Shown: positions 37,661 through 50,640 of the stretch, piece by piece
Numbering within the stretch: the stretch's first letter is position 1
Layout of the letters: each line of letters begins with the position of its first letter
DNA from: Cephalopachus bancanus
Taxonomy: Eukaryota > Chordata > Mammalia > Primates > Tarsiidae
Direction: 5' to 3'
Length of the DNA: 64,000 nucleotides
NCBI GenBank assembly: GCA_027257055.1
Contig: JAPVLO010002557.1
Span: 62,001-126,000, forward strand
Notes under the pieces: generated by a model
Told to the model about the DNA's origin: nothing
Databases searched by the model: none
The model's input: only the letters and a program-made list of their open reading frames with translations
Made by a program: the position numbers and the translations under genes

Positions 37661-38796
37661 GTTAAGCTACACTGATGTCAATTTATTTTTTCTAGACATG
37701 GCACTATGGGGCATTTTTCCTTTTTAGAATGATATTAATTAAACAGGAACAGGAATCAAAAAGGACTTCAGGAGAAGAAGGATAGAATCACAAATGTTAG
37801 AACTACAAATTTTGAGTTCAAAGAGTTGTTTATCAAAAAACGAAAATGTGATGCTGAAGTGTGGAAGCCTCAAATGAAAGTTCTGTGATATGCAACTGGG
37901 CCAGAGTCACATCAGAGCAGGTGTCTTTCCCTCAGTGTGAGCTCTTCCTGGGAAACAACATGGAAAAAAAATACCCTATGGAAAGGTAGATATGTACAGA
38001 GGAAGTTGAGGGACTCGGGGAGGAGTTTCTGTGAAATCTGCCCATTTTTTCCCTTTCATGTGTAATAGATAGGAAATGTGTTGGGACAACAAGGAAAGCC
38101 TCAAATACACCAGGTTGGTAATCCTGTGACTCCCAGAGCCACCTGATCTTTTTTTGGTAAAATATATTTTGCAAATACAAAAACAGTGTGTGGATATGAT
38201 GAGACTTGTCACAACACAAGTTACATAAACTGTAAAATTAACCTTTAGAAATGAAGGCCAAACAAACTTTCCATCTGCTCATCAGACCATGGTTTGCTTT
38301 CTACGTGGATAGCAGGGGCCTCTCACTGCTCTCAGATCTTTGAGCTGGAAGATGGCCTCAGAAAACATTTGTGGAATCTCCCAGTCAAAAGAGAACCTCA
38401 GAGGCAGAGTCAGTATGAGCTAAGAGCAATACAAATAGGACTATCACACACATACAGGGTGGTTAGTTAAAAAAACAAGCATGTTACCCACTGGCTATGT
38501 CCTTATAAATAAGTTCTGTTAATTGATGAAGGGTTCATCTGTAAATTGTGCATATAAAATCTCAGTGGACAGTTGAGATAACGTTAGAGGGCTTATAAAA
38601 GTCATGGTAGCTTTGATAAAGGAGTTTTTGCTGAAGGGTGATGATACACAATAGATTAGTGGAGAAGAAAATGAGTTGATTTGTTCTGCAACAGTTGGAA
38701 ACCTATTAGAAAAATGGAGAAAATAAATTAATGAAAACCGTAATTCTCTCAAAATCTCTGGATATTCCATAGCTTACATGGGAGGAAAATATAAGC

Positions 38797-41585
38797 TAGT
38801 TTCCTCAGCATGCAGAAAGACCAGCAGCACACTCCTTGACTCTTCATAAGGCAATAACAACCACACAGTGTTAAAAAGAGAAAAATCCATTGACCTGGTT
38901 TGAAACTGGTTAGTCTACCTTCCAGAGACCCACTTAACACACAAAGACTCCTGTAAACTTCAGGGACAGAAGAGAGGAGATAGCTAGAGAACGATAAGGC
39001 AGACAGACAGGGTGGGTCCCCAGTAACAAAGTATCAAATTTCCTAGGGCCTCTCAAACTGATACACTCACCTTGGCAAGCAAGCTCCCAACAAAGCCCTC
39101 AGGCTAGAGTAAGAAAACACTCACTGCTTGAATTTTTTTTCTTCCCAGATGAGAAAAATCCTCAAAGGGAAAAGTTTTGCTGATATGGAAGAGCTGAAAG
39201 TAAAAATGGCAGTGCAACCAAAAGTTATCAAAATTGATGAGTTCAAAAGCTATTTTGAGCAGTTGGAAAAGTGTCCTGATAGGTGAATTGCATCAAATGA
39301 AGAGTACTTTGAAGCTGATGGAAGTTTAATTATGTAAAAATACACATTTTTAAGAAATAAATTTGGAGTGTTTTATCCTCCCATTCCATATCATAATACA
39401 GGGATCAATCCAATTAGAAGGCATAACAATTTAGAATATTATTGTGTTTGACACCAGGCCCTCAGCTTGATAAAACAAATTCTACCACGACTAGAGAGAG
39501 AAAGATAAATACAATACAATAAGTGGGAGACTTCAACATTCTATTGACAGCAAAAGACAGATCATCAAGTCGAAAAGTGAGCAAAGAAACATTGGTGTTA
39601 AACCAGACCACAAAACAATAGGAACTAAGAGACATCTACAGAACATTCCATCGCAAAACTATAGAATATGCAATTTTCTAATCAGCACAGAGAAAATTCT
39701 CCAAGATAGATCATATAATAGGCCACAAATCAAGTCTCTACAAATACAAAAACATTGAAATCATGTCAAGCACAGTGGAGTAAAGCTAGAAATTAACTTT
39801 AAGAGGAGCTTGCCAAACCAAACAGAAACATGGAAGTTAAACAATCTTCTCCAGAACAATTATTGGGTCAAAAATGAAAAGAAAATGAAAATTTGAAAAT
39901 TCCTTGAAAAAAATGAAACAAGTTATGAAACCCATGCTCAGACAAAAATTTATAGTGCTTAAGGCCTATATTAATAAGACTGAAAAATCACTTTAAGCAA
40001 CCTAACTTCACAACTTAAGGAACAAGAATAACATGAACAAACCAAACCAAAACTAGCAGAAGACAAGAAATAATGATAATTAGAGCATAACTAAATGAAA
40101 TTAAAATGTAAATAAATAGGGTCAATTAAACAAAAAGTTGTTTCTTTGAATAAATAAACAAAATTAATAGACTACTAGCTAGATTAATTAAGAAATGAAG
40201 AGACAAGATTCAAATTAGCTCAGTCGGAATTGAAAATGGAGACATTACACTGATACAACAGAAATTCAAAAGATCATCCAAGACTATTATGAACACCTCT
40301 ATGTAAACAAATTAGACAATCTAGAGAAAATGAATAAATTCTTGGAAACATACAACCTCCCACCTTGAAACAGGAAGAAACAGGAACCCTGAACATACCA
40401 ATAACAAGTAGCAAGATTAAAACAATAATTAGAGGATTCCCAACAAAATAAGTCTAGGACCTGATGGAATTACAGCTGAATTCTATCAGACCTTCAAAGG
40501 AGAATTGTTACAAATTTTACTGAAGCTATTTCACAAAATGGAGAGGAGTAAATTCTCTCTAACTCACTCTATGAGGCCATGAAACTCTGATTTTAAAACC
40601 AGAAAAAGACACAACAAGAAAAGAACTAAAGATCAACTCTGTTATGAACATAAATGCAAAAACTGTGAAGAAAATATTTTTAAAAACTGAATTAAATAGC
40701 ACATTTTAGAAAAATATTAGTACATCATGACCAAGTGAACTTTATCCCAGGAATGCAAAGATGACTCAGCATACACAAGTCAATAAATGTGATTTACTGC
40801 ATAAATAGAATTAAAAATCAAAATCATATCACCATTTTAATACACACAAAAAACATTTGATCAAATCCAGCATCCATTCATAGTAAAAACACTCAACAAA
40901 ATAGGCATAGAGGGATCATTTCTCAAAATAATAAAGGCCATAACCCACAACCAATGTCATACTGAACAAAATGAGTTGAGTGAACTGGAATGAGGCAAGG
41001 ATGTCTACTTTCACGACTCATATTCAACATAGTATTGGCAGTCCGAGTCAGAGTAATCAGGCCATATATATACCATTTATATATATGGTACCCAAATAAG
41101 AAAAGAAGAAATCATATTATCTCTGTACACCAATGATATGATCTTACAACTAGAGAATCCCAAAGACTCCTCCAAGGACTCCCGGACTTGATAAAGAAAT
41201 TTGGTAATGTTTCAGGATAGAAAATCAACACATACAAATCAGTACCACTGCTATACAACAATAGCAATCAAACGGAGTATTAAATAAAGAAGTGAATTCT
41301 ATAATAGCCACCAAAAAGCTAAAATATCTAGGATTATCAAGAAGTTGAAAGATCTCTACAAGGAAAACTATAAAACCTTAATGGAATAAATTGCAGAGGA
41401 CACAAACAGAGAAATATCCCATGACCATGAATTAGAAGAATGAACATTGGTAAAATGACAAAATACCTACAACCAATTGATCTTTGACAAAGCAGACTAA
41501 AACACACACTGGGGAAAGACCACTCTATCCAATGAGTAGGAAAATTGAAAAGCCATATGCAAAATATGAAACTTGATCCTTTTCT
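38797..41585 (+). mobile_element. Older L1 in unit B, shortened copy
   Basis: Paralogue of the unit A L1. It keeps about 115 bp of 5' UTR (38797-38913), then jumps into ORF2. The mariner tail insert is retained. Stops and indels are frequent. Confidence 0.85.
39149..39337 (+). pseudogene. Mariner-type transposase remnant (unit B)
   Basis: Same 63-codon fragment as at 31459-31647. The early stop of the unit A copy is absent here (codon 7 reads G), so K-G-K-S-F-A-D is readable. An internal TGA remains before I-A-S-N-E-E-Y-F. The frame length is identical in the two copies. Confidence 0.65.
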
Positions 41586-42246
41586 CTCCCCATATGTGAA
41601 CTGACAATTGAGTTTGTGAACTCATCCTAGAAAAAGTGCAATGTACTTCATTGTGTGGTAAGGTCCAGAAGATATTCATTATCCCCTTTCCAGGGCTCAT
41701 CTCCTTCCTTTGCTCCAGCTGTATCATGACCTTCAGTTGTGAAAATGCAATGCCTACTCACAGGAAGAGAAAAGGTCAAGGTAATTTTGGGTTAGTGGCT
41801 TAAGAGCTTATCACAGAAATCCAGATAATGAAAGAAACCCAGAACGTGGTAGGGAAGTGCAGAGGTGGAGAAAATTATATCTGACTAATTAGAAAGGATG
41901 AATAAGGGAAGGGAATCCTGGGTCTAGAGGCAGTATACTGATCCTATCCTGCGCTTGAGTGAATGAAAATATTCCCTCATTTGAAGCAAGATAACCTTAG
42001 AGTAGGGATCAAGCCAGGGTAAAGAGGTCTGGGAATGGAATGCAATGTCAGACACACCACACATGCAAGTACAACACACACACAACAAACACACATGCAC
42101 ACAAAAAACTTCACTATAAAATCCAGACATTCTTTGGGGGCATCAGAAAAAAAAACTATTTCTGAGTCCGAAACATGGCAGTTGCTACAAAAAAATCTTA
42201 AGATGCCCACAGGCAGAGTCAGAGGCCTGAATCAGGCCAGGCTTCT

Positions 42247-42372
42247 CCAGCGAGATCAGATGGCTGAAGTTCCCCAGAATCACTCCCTGAACAGGGTCTT
42301 CTGAGCAGGACTGAATAGCTTCCACTCCTTTTGTGTGAAGGCCACAGCCAGATCCTAGAAGGCCATTAATGC
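42247..42372 (-). pseudogene. KRAB-A exon relic (unit B)
   Basis: Paralogue of 34862-34988. The minus strand reads D-L-A-V-A-F-T-Q-K-E-W-K-L-F-S-P-A-Q-K-T-L, then after a 1-nt deletion V-I-L-G-N-F-S-H-L-I-S-L-E-K. The last part is closer to the KRAB consensus ('SHLVSLEK') than in unit A, while a stop replaces the W near the start. So the two copies decayed independently. The acceptor AG is kept. Confidence 0.73.
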
Positions 42373-42559
42373 CTGGAACACAAATCATCCCTGCTCACTC
42401 AAGAGCCAGTCATGACCACTAATCAGCTTAAACCACTATGACTAAGGCAACAAGAAAGCAGTTCTGGACACTTAGATGAGATGTATAGATCCTGCTTTTA
42501 ACCTGGACGTTGGTTCTTGTATGATCAAGACTAGTAATCCCTTCCATATTCTGATGCTG

Positions 42560-42984
42560 GTTCTGTTTTGGGGTCTCTATTCTTTTCTACTGATCAAACA
42601 CTCAGGTTTAATTACTGTAGTTACATAATAGGACTTGAAATCAGGTAGATTGATTTCTCCCACTTTATTTTTTACATAAAACATTGATTTCTCTATTCTA
42701 AAATAACTTGTGTCTTTACCTTTCTGTGAAAATTTTAGAAAAATCTTGTCCATATCTAAAAAAACATTGCAGGAATTTTGATAGGACTTCATTAAACCTG
42801 TAAATCAATATGGTGAGAGCTGACATCTTTACTATGTTGAATCTTCAAATCCATTAACATAGTATGTCTCTCCATTCATTTAAACATTCTGTTATTAATT
42901 TCATGAATATTTTGTGGACTTCACAAACAGATCCTACACATTTTGTTAAATTTACACCTAAGGATTCCTTCAGTTTTTTTATGG
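42560..42984 (-). mobile_element. Old L1 ORF2 fragment (unit B)
   Basis: Counterpart of 35480-35900, interrupted at about 42985 by a younger L1 on the same strand. Confidence 0.78.
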
Positions 42985-45900
42985 TTATTTTTTTATTTTT
43001 ATTTTTTTTTATAATCAATATTTTTTATTATGATGTTGTGGGGTACAGTTAAGGGTTAGGTATACAGATACGTTTCATTCAGGCACCTTATTGATTATAG
43101 GTGCTTCCCCATCTCCAGACAGATACTTGCTCGTTAATCCCATCTCCCCCCCCCATAGTTTCCCACTATTTTCAGTCATTTTCTTATACTATTAGGTTGG
43201 ATGTTCAAGTTCCATTATATGAGTGAGAACATGTGATATTCGGACCTTTGTTTTTGTGAGAGGTCACTCAGTATTATAGACTCTAGTTCCATCCAGGCTG
43301 CTGCAAAACTCATGATTTTGTTCTTTTTATGGCTGCGTAGTATTCCATTGTGTATATGTACCACAGTTTTTTAATCCAGTCCTCTTTTGATGGGCAGCAT
43401 AGTTGCTTCCAGATTCTTGCCATTGTGAACAATACTGCGATAAACATACATGTGCAGGTGTCTTTTTTATAGAATGATTTGTGTTCTTCCAGATATATTC
43501 CCAGTAGGGGGATTGCGGGGTCATATGGGAGGTTGATATTTAAAGCTTTTAGGAATTGCCACATTGCTTTCCACAGAGGTTGCACTAGTTTACACTCCCA
43601 CCAACAGTGTAGAAGTGTTCCCTTTTCTCCACACCCTCTCCAGCAGCTGTTATTCTTTGAGTTGTTGATAATTGCCATTCTGACTGGAGTTAGGTGGTAT
43701 CTCAGTGTGGTTTTGATTTGCATCTCCCTGATGATTAGTGAGGTTGAACATTTCTTCATAAGTCTGTTGGCTGCTCGGATATCTTCCTTTGTGAAGTGTC
43801 TGTTCATGTCTTTTGCCCATTTTATAATGGGGTTGTTTGTTTTTTTTCTTTTCAGTATGTTTGACTTCCTTGTATATCAAAGATGTTAAGCCTTTGTATG
43901 ACCTGGTGTTGGCAAATACTTTTTCCCAGTCTGTAGTCTGTCTCCCTGCTCTCTTGACGGTTTCTTTGGCTTTGCAGAAGCTTGTCAGTTTAATAAGGTC
44001 CCACTTGTCTATCTTATCTCTTATGGCCTGTGGGTTTCGGGTTTTGTTCAGGAACTGAAGGCCATTTCCGATTTCCATGAGGGTATGTCCTCATTTTCTA
44101 AGGTTCTTATGGTTTGAGGTTTTACATTTAGGTCTCTGATCCATTTGGAGTCAACCTTTGTGCATGGGGATAGGTAGGGGTCCTGTTTCAACCTTCTGCA
44201 TGTGGTCAGCCAGTTTTCCCAGCACCATTTACTGAATAGGTTCTCCTCTCCCCAGTGGTAGGTGGTGGAGGCTTTGTCGAAGATGAGTTTGTTGAGAAAT
44301 TGAGGTTTTGCTTCTGGAATCTCAATTCTATTCCATTGATCTATATGCCTATTCCTGTACCAATACCAAGCTGTTTTGATGATTGTAGCTTTATAGTAGA
44401 GTTTGAAGTCTGGTAATGTGATACCACCTGCTTTGTTTTTTTTTTGCTGAGAATTTTTCTGGCTATCTTGGAGGTTTGTGTTTCCATATGAATTCCTGTG
44501 TTGTTTTTTCTAGGTCTGAGAAGAATGTTGCTGGTAATTTGATGGGTATTGCATTAAATTTGTAGATTGCCTTAGGTAAGATGGACAATGTTGATTCTTC
44601 CAATCCATGAGCATGGGATATTTTTCCACGTGTTTGTGTCATCTCTGATTTCTTTGAGCAGTGTTTTGTAGTTTTCATTGTAAAGGTCTTTCATGTCTCT
44701 GGTTAGGAAGATGGCAAGGTATTTCATTTTTTTGTGGCTATTGTGAATGGAATTGTGGTTTTTATTTGGGTTTCTGTTTGTTTATTATTGGTGTAAAGTA
44801 ATGCCACTGTCTTTTGCACATTTATTTTATATCCTGAGACTTTGCCAAAGGCCTTTATCAGTGTAAGGAGGTTTTTGACATATTCTCTTGGGATTTCAAG
44901 GTACACAATCATATCATCTGGAAAGAGAGATAATTTGACTTCTTCTTTTCCTCTTTCAATACCCCTGATTGTCTTCTCTTCTCTGATTGCTCAAGCCAGG
45001 ATTCCAGTACTATGTTGAACAGGAGGGGTGGGAGTGGGCATCCTTGTCTTGTTCCAGTTTCAGGGGAAATGGTTCCAATTTTTGTCTGTTTAGGAGAATG
45101 CTGGCTGTGGGTTTCTCGTAGATGGCTTTTACTATTTTGAGGTATGTTCCCTGTATGCCTAGTTGTTCGAGGGTTTTTATCAAGAAGGGTGCTGGATTTT
45201 ATCAAAAGCTGTTTCTGCATCTAATAATATAATCATGTGGTTTTTGTTTTGACATCTATTTATGTATTAATTACATTTATTGTTTTATGAATGTTGAACC
45301 AGCCTTGCATCCCAGAAATGAAGGCCACTTGGTCATGATGGATGATTTCTGAGATGTGTTGCTGAATCCGGTTCGCTAAAATCTTGTTGAGAATTTTAGC
45401 ATCTATATTCATCAAAGATATTGGCCTATAGTTCTCTTTCTTTACTGGATCTTTAGTTGGCTTGGGTATCAATGTGATGTTGGCTTCGTAAAATGATTTG
45501 GGGAGGGTTCCATCTTTCTTAATCGCCTGGAATACCTTCAGTAGGATTGGTATTAGCTCCTCATTAAATGTCTTGTAGAATTCTGCTGGAAAGCCATCTG
45601 GACCAGGGTTTTTTTTTTTGTAGGTAGTTTTCTTATTATGTAGTCAATTTCCTTGATTGTTATTGGTCTATTTAGGATCTCAGTTTCTTCTGGTTCCAAC
45701 CTAGGTAGGTGTGTGATGTCAGAAAGTCCTCCATTTCCTTAAGGTTTTCAAGTTTTTTTCCATACAAGCTTATGTAGTAGTCTCTAATGATCTTTTGTAT
45801 TTCTTCTGATTGTGCTATTTGGTTTTTTTTTTCTCTTTTTTTCTTGGTCAGTCTAGCTAGGGGACCATCGATCTTGTTTATCCTTTTGAAGAGCCAGCTT

Positions 45901-46235
45901 TTTGTTTCATTGCTTTTTTGTATTATCTTTTTGTCTTCTATGTCCTGGATTTGGGCTTTTATTTTGGTGATCTGGATTCTTCTGCTGAAATTAGGGTTTT
46001 TGTGGTCTTACTTTTCCAGCTTCCTTAGGTGGCTTGTTAGGCTGTTGGCTTGTGTTCCTTCCATTTTCTTCATGTGTGTTTGTAGGGATATAAAATTCCC
46101 CTCTTACTACAGCTTTTAAGGCATTCCAGAGCTTTTGGTAAGTTGTTTCTTCATTTTCATTTGTTTCCAGGTATCTTTTGATCCCTGTTTTGATTTCTTC
46201 ATTGACCCAGGAGTTGTTTAGCATCATATTGTTTA
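42985..46235 (-). mobile_element. 5'-truncated younger L1, unit B only
   Basis: Starts on the plus strand with T-rich sequence and the full 3' UTR ('gtggggtacagttaagggttagg' near 43039). It runs through ORF2 to a truncation point in the endonuclease region (about 46235). Frames at 43310-43807, 43650-44078 and 45260-45472 carry C-terminal and RT segments. The YADD box is changed to a PDD-type reading near 44925, and frameshifts are present. It is absent from unit A, so it inserted after the duplication. Confidence 0.88.
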
Positions 46236-46256
46236 GGAACCTAGAGATTGTATATA

Positions 46257-46329
46257 TACAACAATTGTAATATATACATATTACAATTACATATATTACA
46301 ATATACATATATATATTACAATTGTTGTA
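46257..46329. repeat. Inverted repeat at the L1 5' junction
   Basis: Perfect 20-bp arms (46257-46276 and 46310-46329) around a 33-nt AT-rich loop that itself repeats 'attacaat' motifs. It lies between the truncated L1 5' end and the resumed unit B sequence, and is not in unit A. Confidence 0.85.
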
Positions 46330-46334
46330 TGCAG

Positions 46335-47739
46335 CAACCTGACTAACTCACTTAGCTTTAAGAGCTTTTCCCCTCTAGGTTTCTAGAGATTTTTCACGTA
46401 GACAATCATGTCCTCTTCAAATTGAGACAGTTTTATTTCTTCATTAATAATCTTTAATGAAATACCTTTTATTTCCTTGTTTCTCTGGCTAAACTTCTAG
46501 CACTATGTTGAATAAGAGCAGGTAGAGCAAACATCCTTGGTCAATTCCCAGTCTTAGGAAGAAAACATACAGTCTTTCACCATGAATAATACTGTTCAAC
46601 AAATATTAGGATAGCTACCAACAAAAAAGAAAAGTTTCTTTTTATTTTGCACATTTTTGTGGAATGTGGAGAAATTGGAACTTTGTACATTGACAATGGG
46701 AATGCAAAATGGTGCAGTTTCTATGGAAAAAAGATTGGCAGTTCCTAAAAAAGTTATGCATACAATTACCATATGAATCAACAATGCCACTAGGTTTAGA
46801 CTACAAGTAATTGAAAGCAAGGACTCAAATAGATACGTGTATACCAACGTTCACAGCAGTAGTGTTTGCAATAACTAGAAACAGCCTGAATGTCCATCAG
46901 TTAATGAATGGATAAAGAAAATATGGTATCTACATACCATGGAATATTTTTTTACCTTAAAAAGGAAAAAAATTCTGATAGGTGTTTTCAAGAGATAAGT
47001 CTTGAAAATATTATGCTAAGTGAAATAAACCAGTCATAAAAGGACAAATACTGTATGATGTAATTTATGTGAGATATCTAGAATAGGCAATTTCATAGAG
47101 ACAGAAAGCAAAATAGCCATTACCATGAGCTGGGGGGAGTAGGGTCTGGCGAATTGCTTAATGGATACACAGCTTCAATATGGAATAATAACAAAGTTCT
47201 GGAAATGACGGTGGTGATGGTTGCACACCAGTGTGAATATACTTAAGCCACTGAATTGTACATTTAAAAATACTTAAAATAATACACCTCATGTACATAT
47301 TATAACAATTTTAAAAAGAATATTAGCTGTAGATTTTTTTAAAAGAAGGTTCCCCTGTGTTCCTCTTGTTCTGAGAGTTTGTTTTGCTTACAAATGGTTG
47401 CTGAATTCTGTCAAATTATTTTACTGCCGCACCTGGTAGAATTGTGGTTTTTTCTTTTCTAGTTTGTTAATATGGTGGATTACATTGACTGACATTTCAA
47501 ATATGGAACTAGCCTTGCATCACTGGAATAGACCTCACTTTACAAGGGTATAGAACTATTTTGCTATGTTGTGTTAAAAATTGCTCATATTTTGTAAGTT
47601 GTAATACACCTTCTTTCATTGATATTGATATTTGGTGTATTATTTTTCTTAATCCTGTTGAAGGAAAGTCTGTCAATTGTATTGATGTCTTCCAAGAAGC
47701 AACCCTTTGATTCACTGATTTTTCTCTGTTCTATTTCTT
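46335..47739. mobile_element. Nested old L1s at the unit B tail
   Basis: Same arrangement as 35960-37660: minus-strand L1 to about 46610, plus-strand L1 3' end to about 47330, minus-strand L1 to the junction. No SINE at 46557-46568. Confidence 0.78.
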
Positions 47740-48682
47740 GTTAAGCTACAGTGATGTCAATTTATTTTTTCTAGACATGGCACTAAGGGGGATTTTTCCT
47801 TTTTAGAATGATATTAGTTTAACAGGAATAGGAAATAAAAATCAAAAAGGACTTCAGGGGAATAAGGATAGCATTACAAGTGTTAAAACTACAAAATTTT
47901 GAGTTCAAAGAGTTGTTTATCAAAAAATGAAAATGTGATAAGTCTTGAATATATTATGCTAAGTGAAATAAACCAGTCATAAAAAGACAAATACTGTATG
48001 ATGTAATTTATGTGAGATACCTAGAATAGGCAATTTCATAGAGACAGAAAGCAAAATAGCCATTTCCAGGAGCTGGGGGAGTAGGGTCTGGCAAATTGCT
48101 TAATGGATACACTGTTTCAATATAGAACAATAAAAAAGTTCTGGAAATGATGGTGGTGATGGTTGCACAACAATGTGAATATACTTAATGCCACTGAATT
48201 GTACATTTAAAAATACTTAAAATAATACATCTCATGGATATATTATAACAATTTTAAAAAGAATATTAGCTGTAGGTTTTTTTTAAAGAAGGTTCCTCTG
48301 TGTTCCTCTTGTTCTGAGAGTTTGTTTTGTTTACAAATGGTTATTGAATTCTGTCAAATTATTTTACTGCAGCACCTGGTAGAATTTTGGTTTTTCTTTT
48401 TTAGTTTGTTAATATGGTGGATTGCATTGACTGATGTTTCAAATATGAAACTAGCCTTGCATCACTGGAATAGACCCCACTTTATAATGGTATAGAACTA
48501 TTTTGCTACATTGTTTTTAAAGTTGCTATTATTTTGTGAGTTACAATACACTTTCTTTCTTGATATTGATATTTTTTGTGTATTCTTTTTCTTAATCCTG
48601 TTGAAGGGAGGTCTGTCAATTGTATTGATGTCTTCCAAGAAGTAACTCGTTGTTTCATTGATTTTTCTCTATTCTTTTTCTA
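47740..48682 (+). repeat. Collapsed duplication unit C
   Basis: 47740-47940 repeats the head of units A and B. At 47941 it jumps directly into the nested L1 tail (matching about 36916-37660 and 47000-47739). After 48682 the minus-strand L1 continues without a break, so this marks the original right edge of the duplicated segment. Confidence 0.88.
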
Positions 48683-50640
48683 GTTTTCAGTTTCACGAAT
48701 TTCTGTCTTTATCACTATTTCCTTCTACTTCCTAAAGGTTTATTTTGCTTTTATTTTTCTAGATTCTTGAGGTAGAAGCATAGATTATTGACTTGAGTCT
48801 TTTCCACTTTTCTAATGTATGCATTATAGTATTATAGGTTTCCCTTTCAACACTACTTAAGTTGTACCCCACATATTTTGATATGAATTTAAATTTTTGT
48901 TCACTTTCATGCATGGTTTTATTTCTCTTGAGACTCCCTTGCTGACTCATCAATATCTATAAGCATGTGTTTATTTCCCAAGTGTTTAGAGATTTTCCTA
49001 TTACCTTTCATACTGATATTAAGTTTGATTGCATTGTGATTGGAGAACAACTTTAAGTGGATTTAGTTTAAAATTTTTTAAGGTATACAATTTTTAATGT
49101 TTTATGGCCCAAGATATGTCTATCTTGGTATATGTTCCCATGGGCACTTGAAAAGAATGTGCATTTTGTTCTCATTGGGTGGAATGTCTTATATGTGTTA
49201 ATTAGGTCTTCTGTCAATTGATAATGTTGATGAGTTCTTACTGATTCTTGGTCTGTTTGTTTTATCAGTTATGGAGAGAAGGATGGTGAAATTTCCACCT
49301 AGTAATGGATTTGTCTACTTCTCCTTTGATTTTTCTTTTATGCTATTTTGAAGCTTTGTTTTGAACTACTGAGTCTTCTTGGTGAATTGACCCTTTTATC
49401 ATTGCATAATGTTCCTCTAAGTCTCTTAATTTTCTTTGCTTTGATGTCTACCTTTTCTGATACTAATAAAACCACTCTTACTTTCCTTGGATTAATGTTT
49501 TCATGACTTATCTTTTTTATTCTTTTACTTTTAATCCTCCTTCCTTGTAATATTTGAAGTGAATATCTTGTAGGCAGAATATAGTTGGGCCAGGATTTAT
49601 TTTTTAATCCACTGTGCACTCTCTCTCTCTTTTAGTTGGTATATTTAGGCCATTTAAGCTTTGTAATTATTAATGCAAGCTGTGGATTTTTCATACATGG
49701 CCCTTATCATGTTATGGGAATTTCTTTCTATACTTAGCTTACTGAGTGTTTTTATAATGAAAGTGTGTTCAATTTTGTCAACTGGTTTTTCTACATTAAA
49801 TGTGATGATCATGTGGTTTTTATCCTTCATTGCATTAATGTAGTGTATTACATGATTGATTTTCATGCAATGAACCACCCTTGCATTCTGAAAGTAAATG
49901 CCACTTGGTCATGATAACATGATCCCTTTAATACGATGCTACATTCAATTTGAGGTTATTTTGATGAGGACTGTTATATCTGCATTCATCAAGGCTACTG
50001 ATCTGTAGTTTTATTTCCTTGTGATGTCTTTCTGGTATTGGGGTAATACTATCCTCATAGAATAGTTAGGAAATGAATTGTCTTCACTGTTTCAGAAGAC
50101 TTTGAAAAAGATTTGTGATAATTCTTCTTTATATGTCTGGTAGAGTTAACAAGGAAAGTCATCTTGTCAGAGTTTTTCTTTTTGTGGAGGATTTTTATTA
50201 CTGATGCAATATTCTTATCAAAATTATATTCAGAATTTCTATTTCATTCTGAATCAGTTTGGCCAACTGTATATTTTTAGAAATGTGTCCATTGCACCTT
50301 GGTTTGCAAATTTACTGGCAATGTCTGTTGATTGTATTCCTTTATAATCTTTATTGCTATAAAATTGACAACAATGTCACCAATTTTATGTCCAACTTTA
50401 GTAATTTGAGTCTTCCTTTTTGTTGGTCAATTTAGCTAAAGTTTTGCTGATCACGTCTGTTATCTTTTTAGGTATCCAATTTTTAGTTTTGCTGACTTTA
50501 TTGCTTATTTGTCTTTTCTCTAATCTTTATTATTTTTTTCTTTCAACTAAACTTCAGGTTAGTTATTCTTTTTCTAGTTCCATAACATTAACAATCAGGC
50601 CACTGACTGGAGGACTTTTTTGTTTTTTAAAATTTATTTA
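48276..50640 (-). mobile_element. Old L1 ORF2, continuous copy
   Basis: Minus-strand L1 running through the RT and endonuclease regions. The plus strand shows 'tgtgatgatcatgtggtttttatcc' near 49800 and 'ccttgcattctgaaagtaaatgcc' near 49878. Its own continuation resumes at 51690-51848 after a younger L1 insertion. Confidence 0.82.

Larger units (their letters stand above)
37661..47739 (+). repeat. Tandem duplication unit B
   Basis: Second copy (about 10.1 kb) of the duplicated unit. It lacks three stretches found in A, at breakpoints near 38795, 38913 and 41462. It gained a 3.2-kb minus-strand L1 (42985-46235). Head and tail breakpoints match those of unit A. Confidence 0.9.

Noticed and set aside
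37661..42450. CRISPR-like or satellite array
   Set aside because: The repetition is a long tandem duplication of mixed sequence, not short regular repeats with spacers.
43310..43807. 165-codon minus-strand frame as a gene
   Set aside because: C-terminal part of L1 ORF2 in a 5'-truncated copy.
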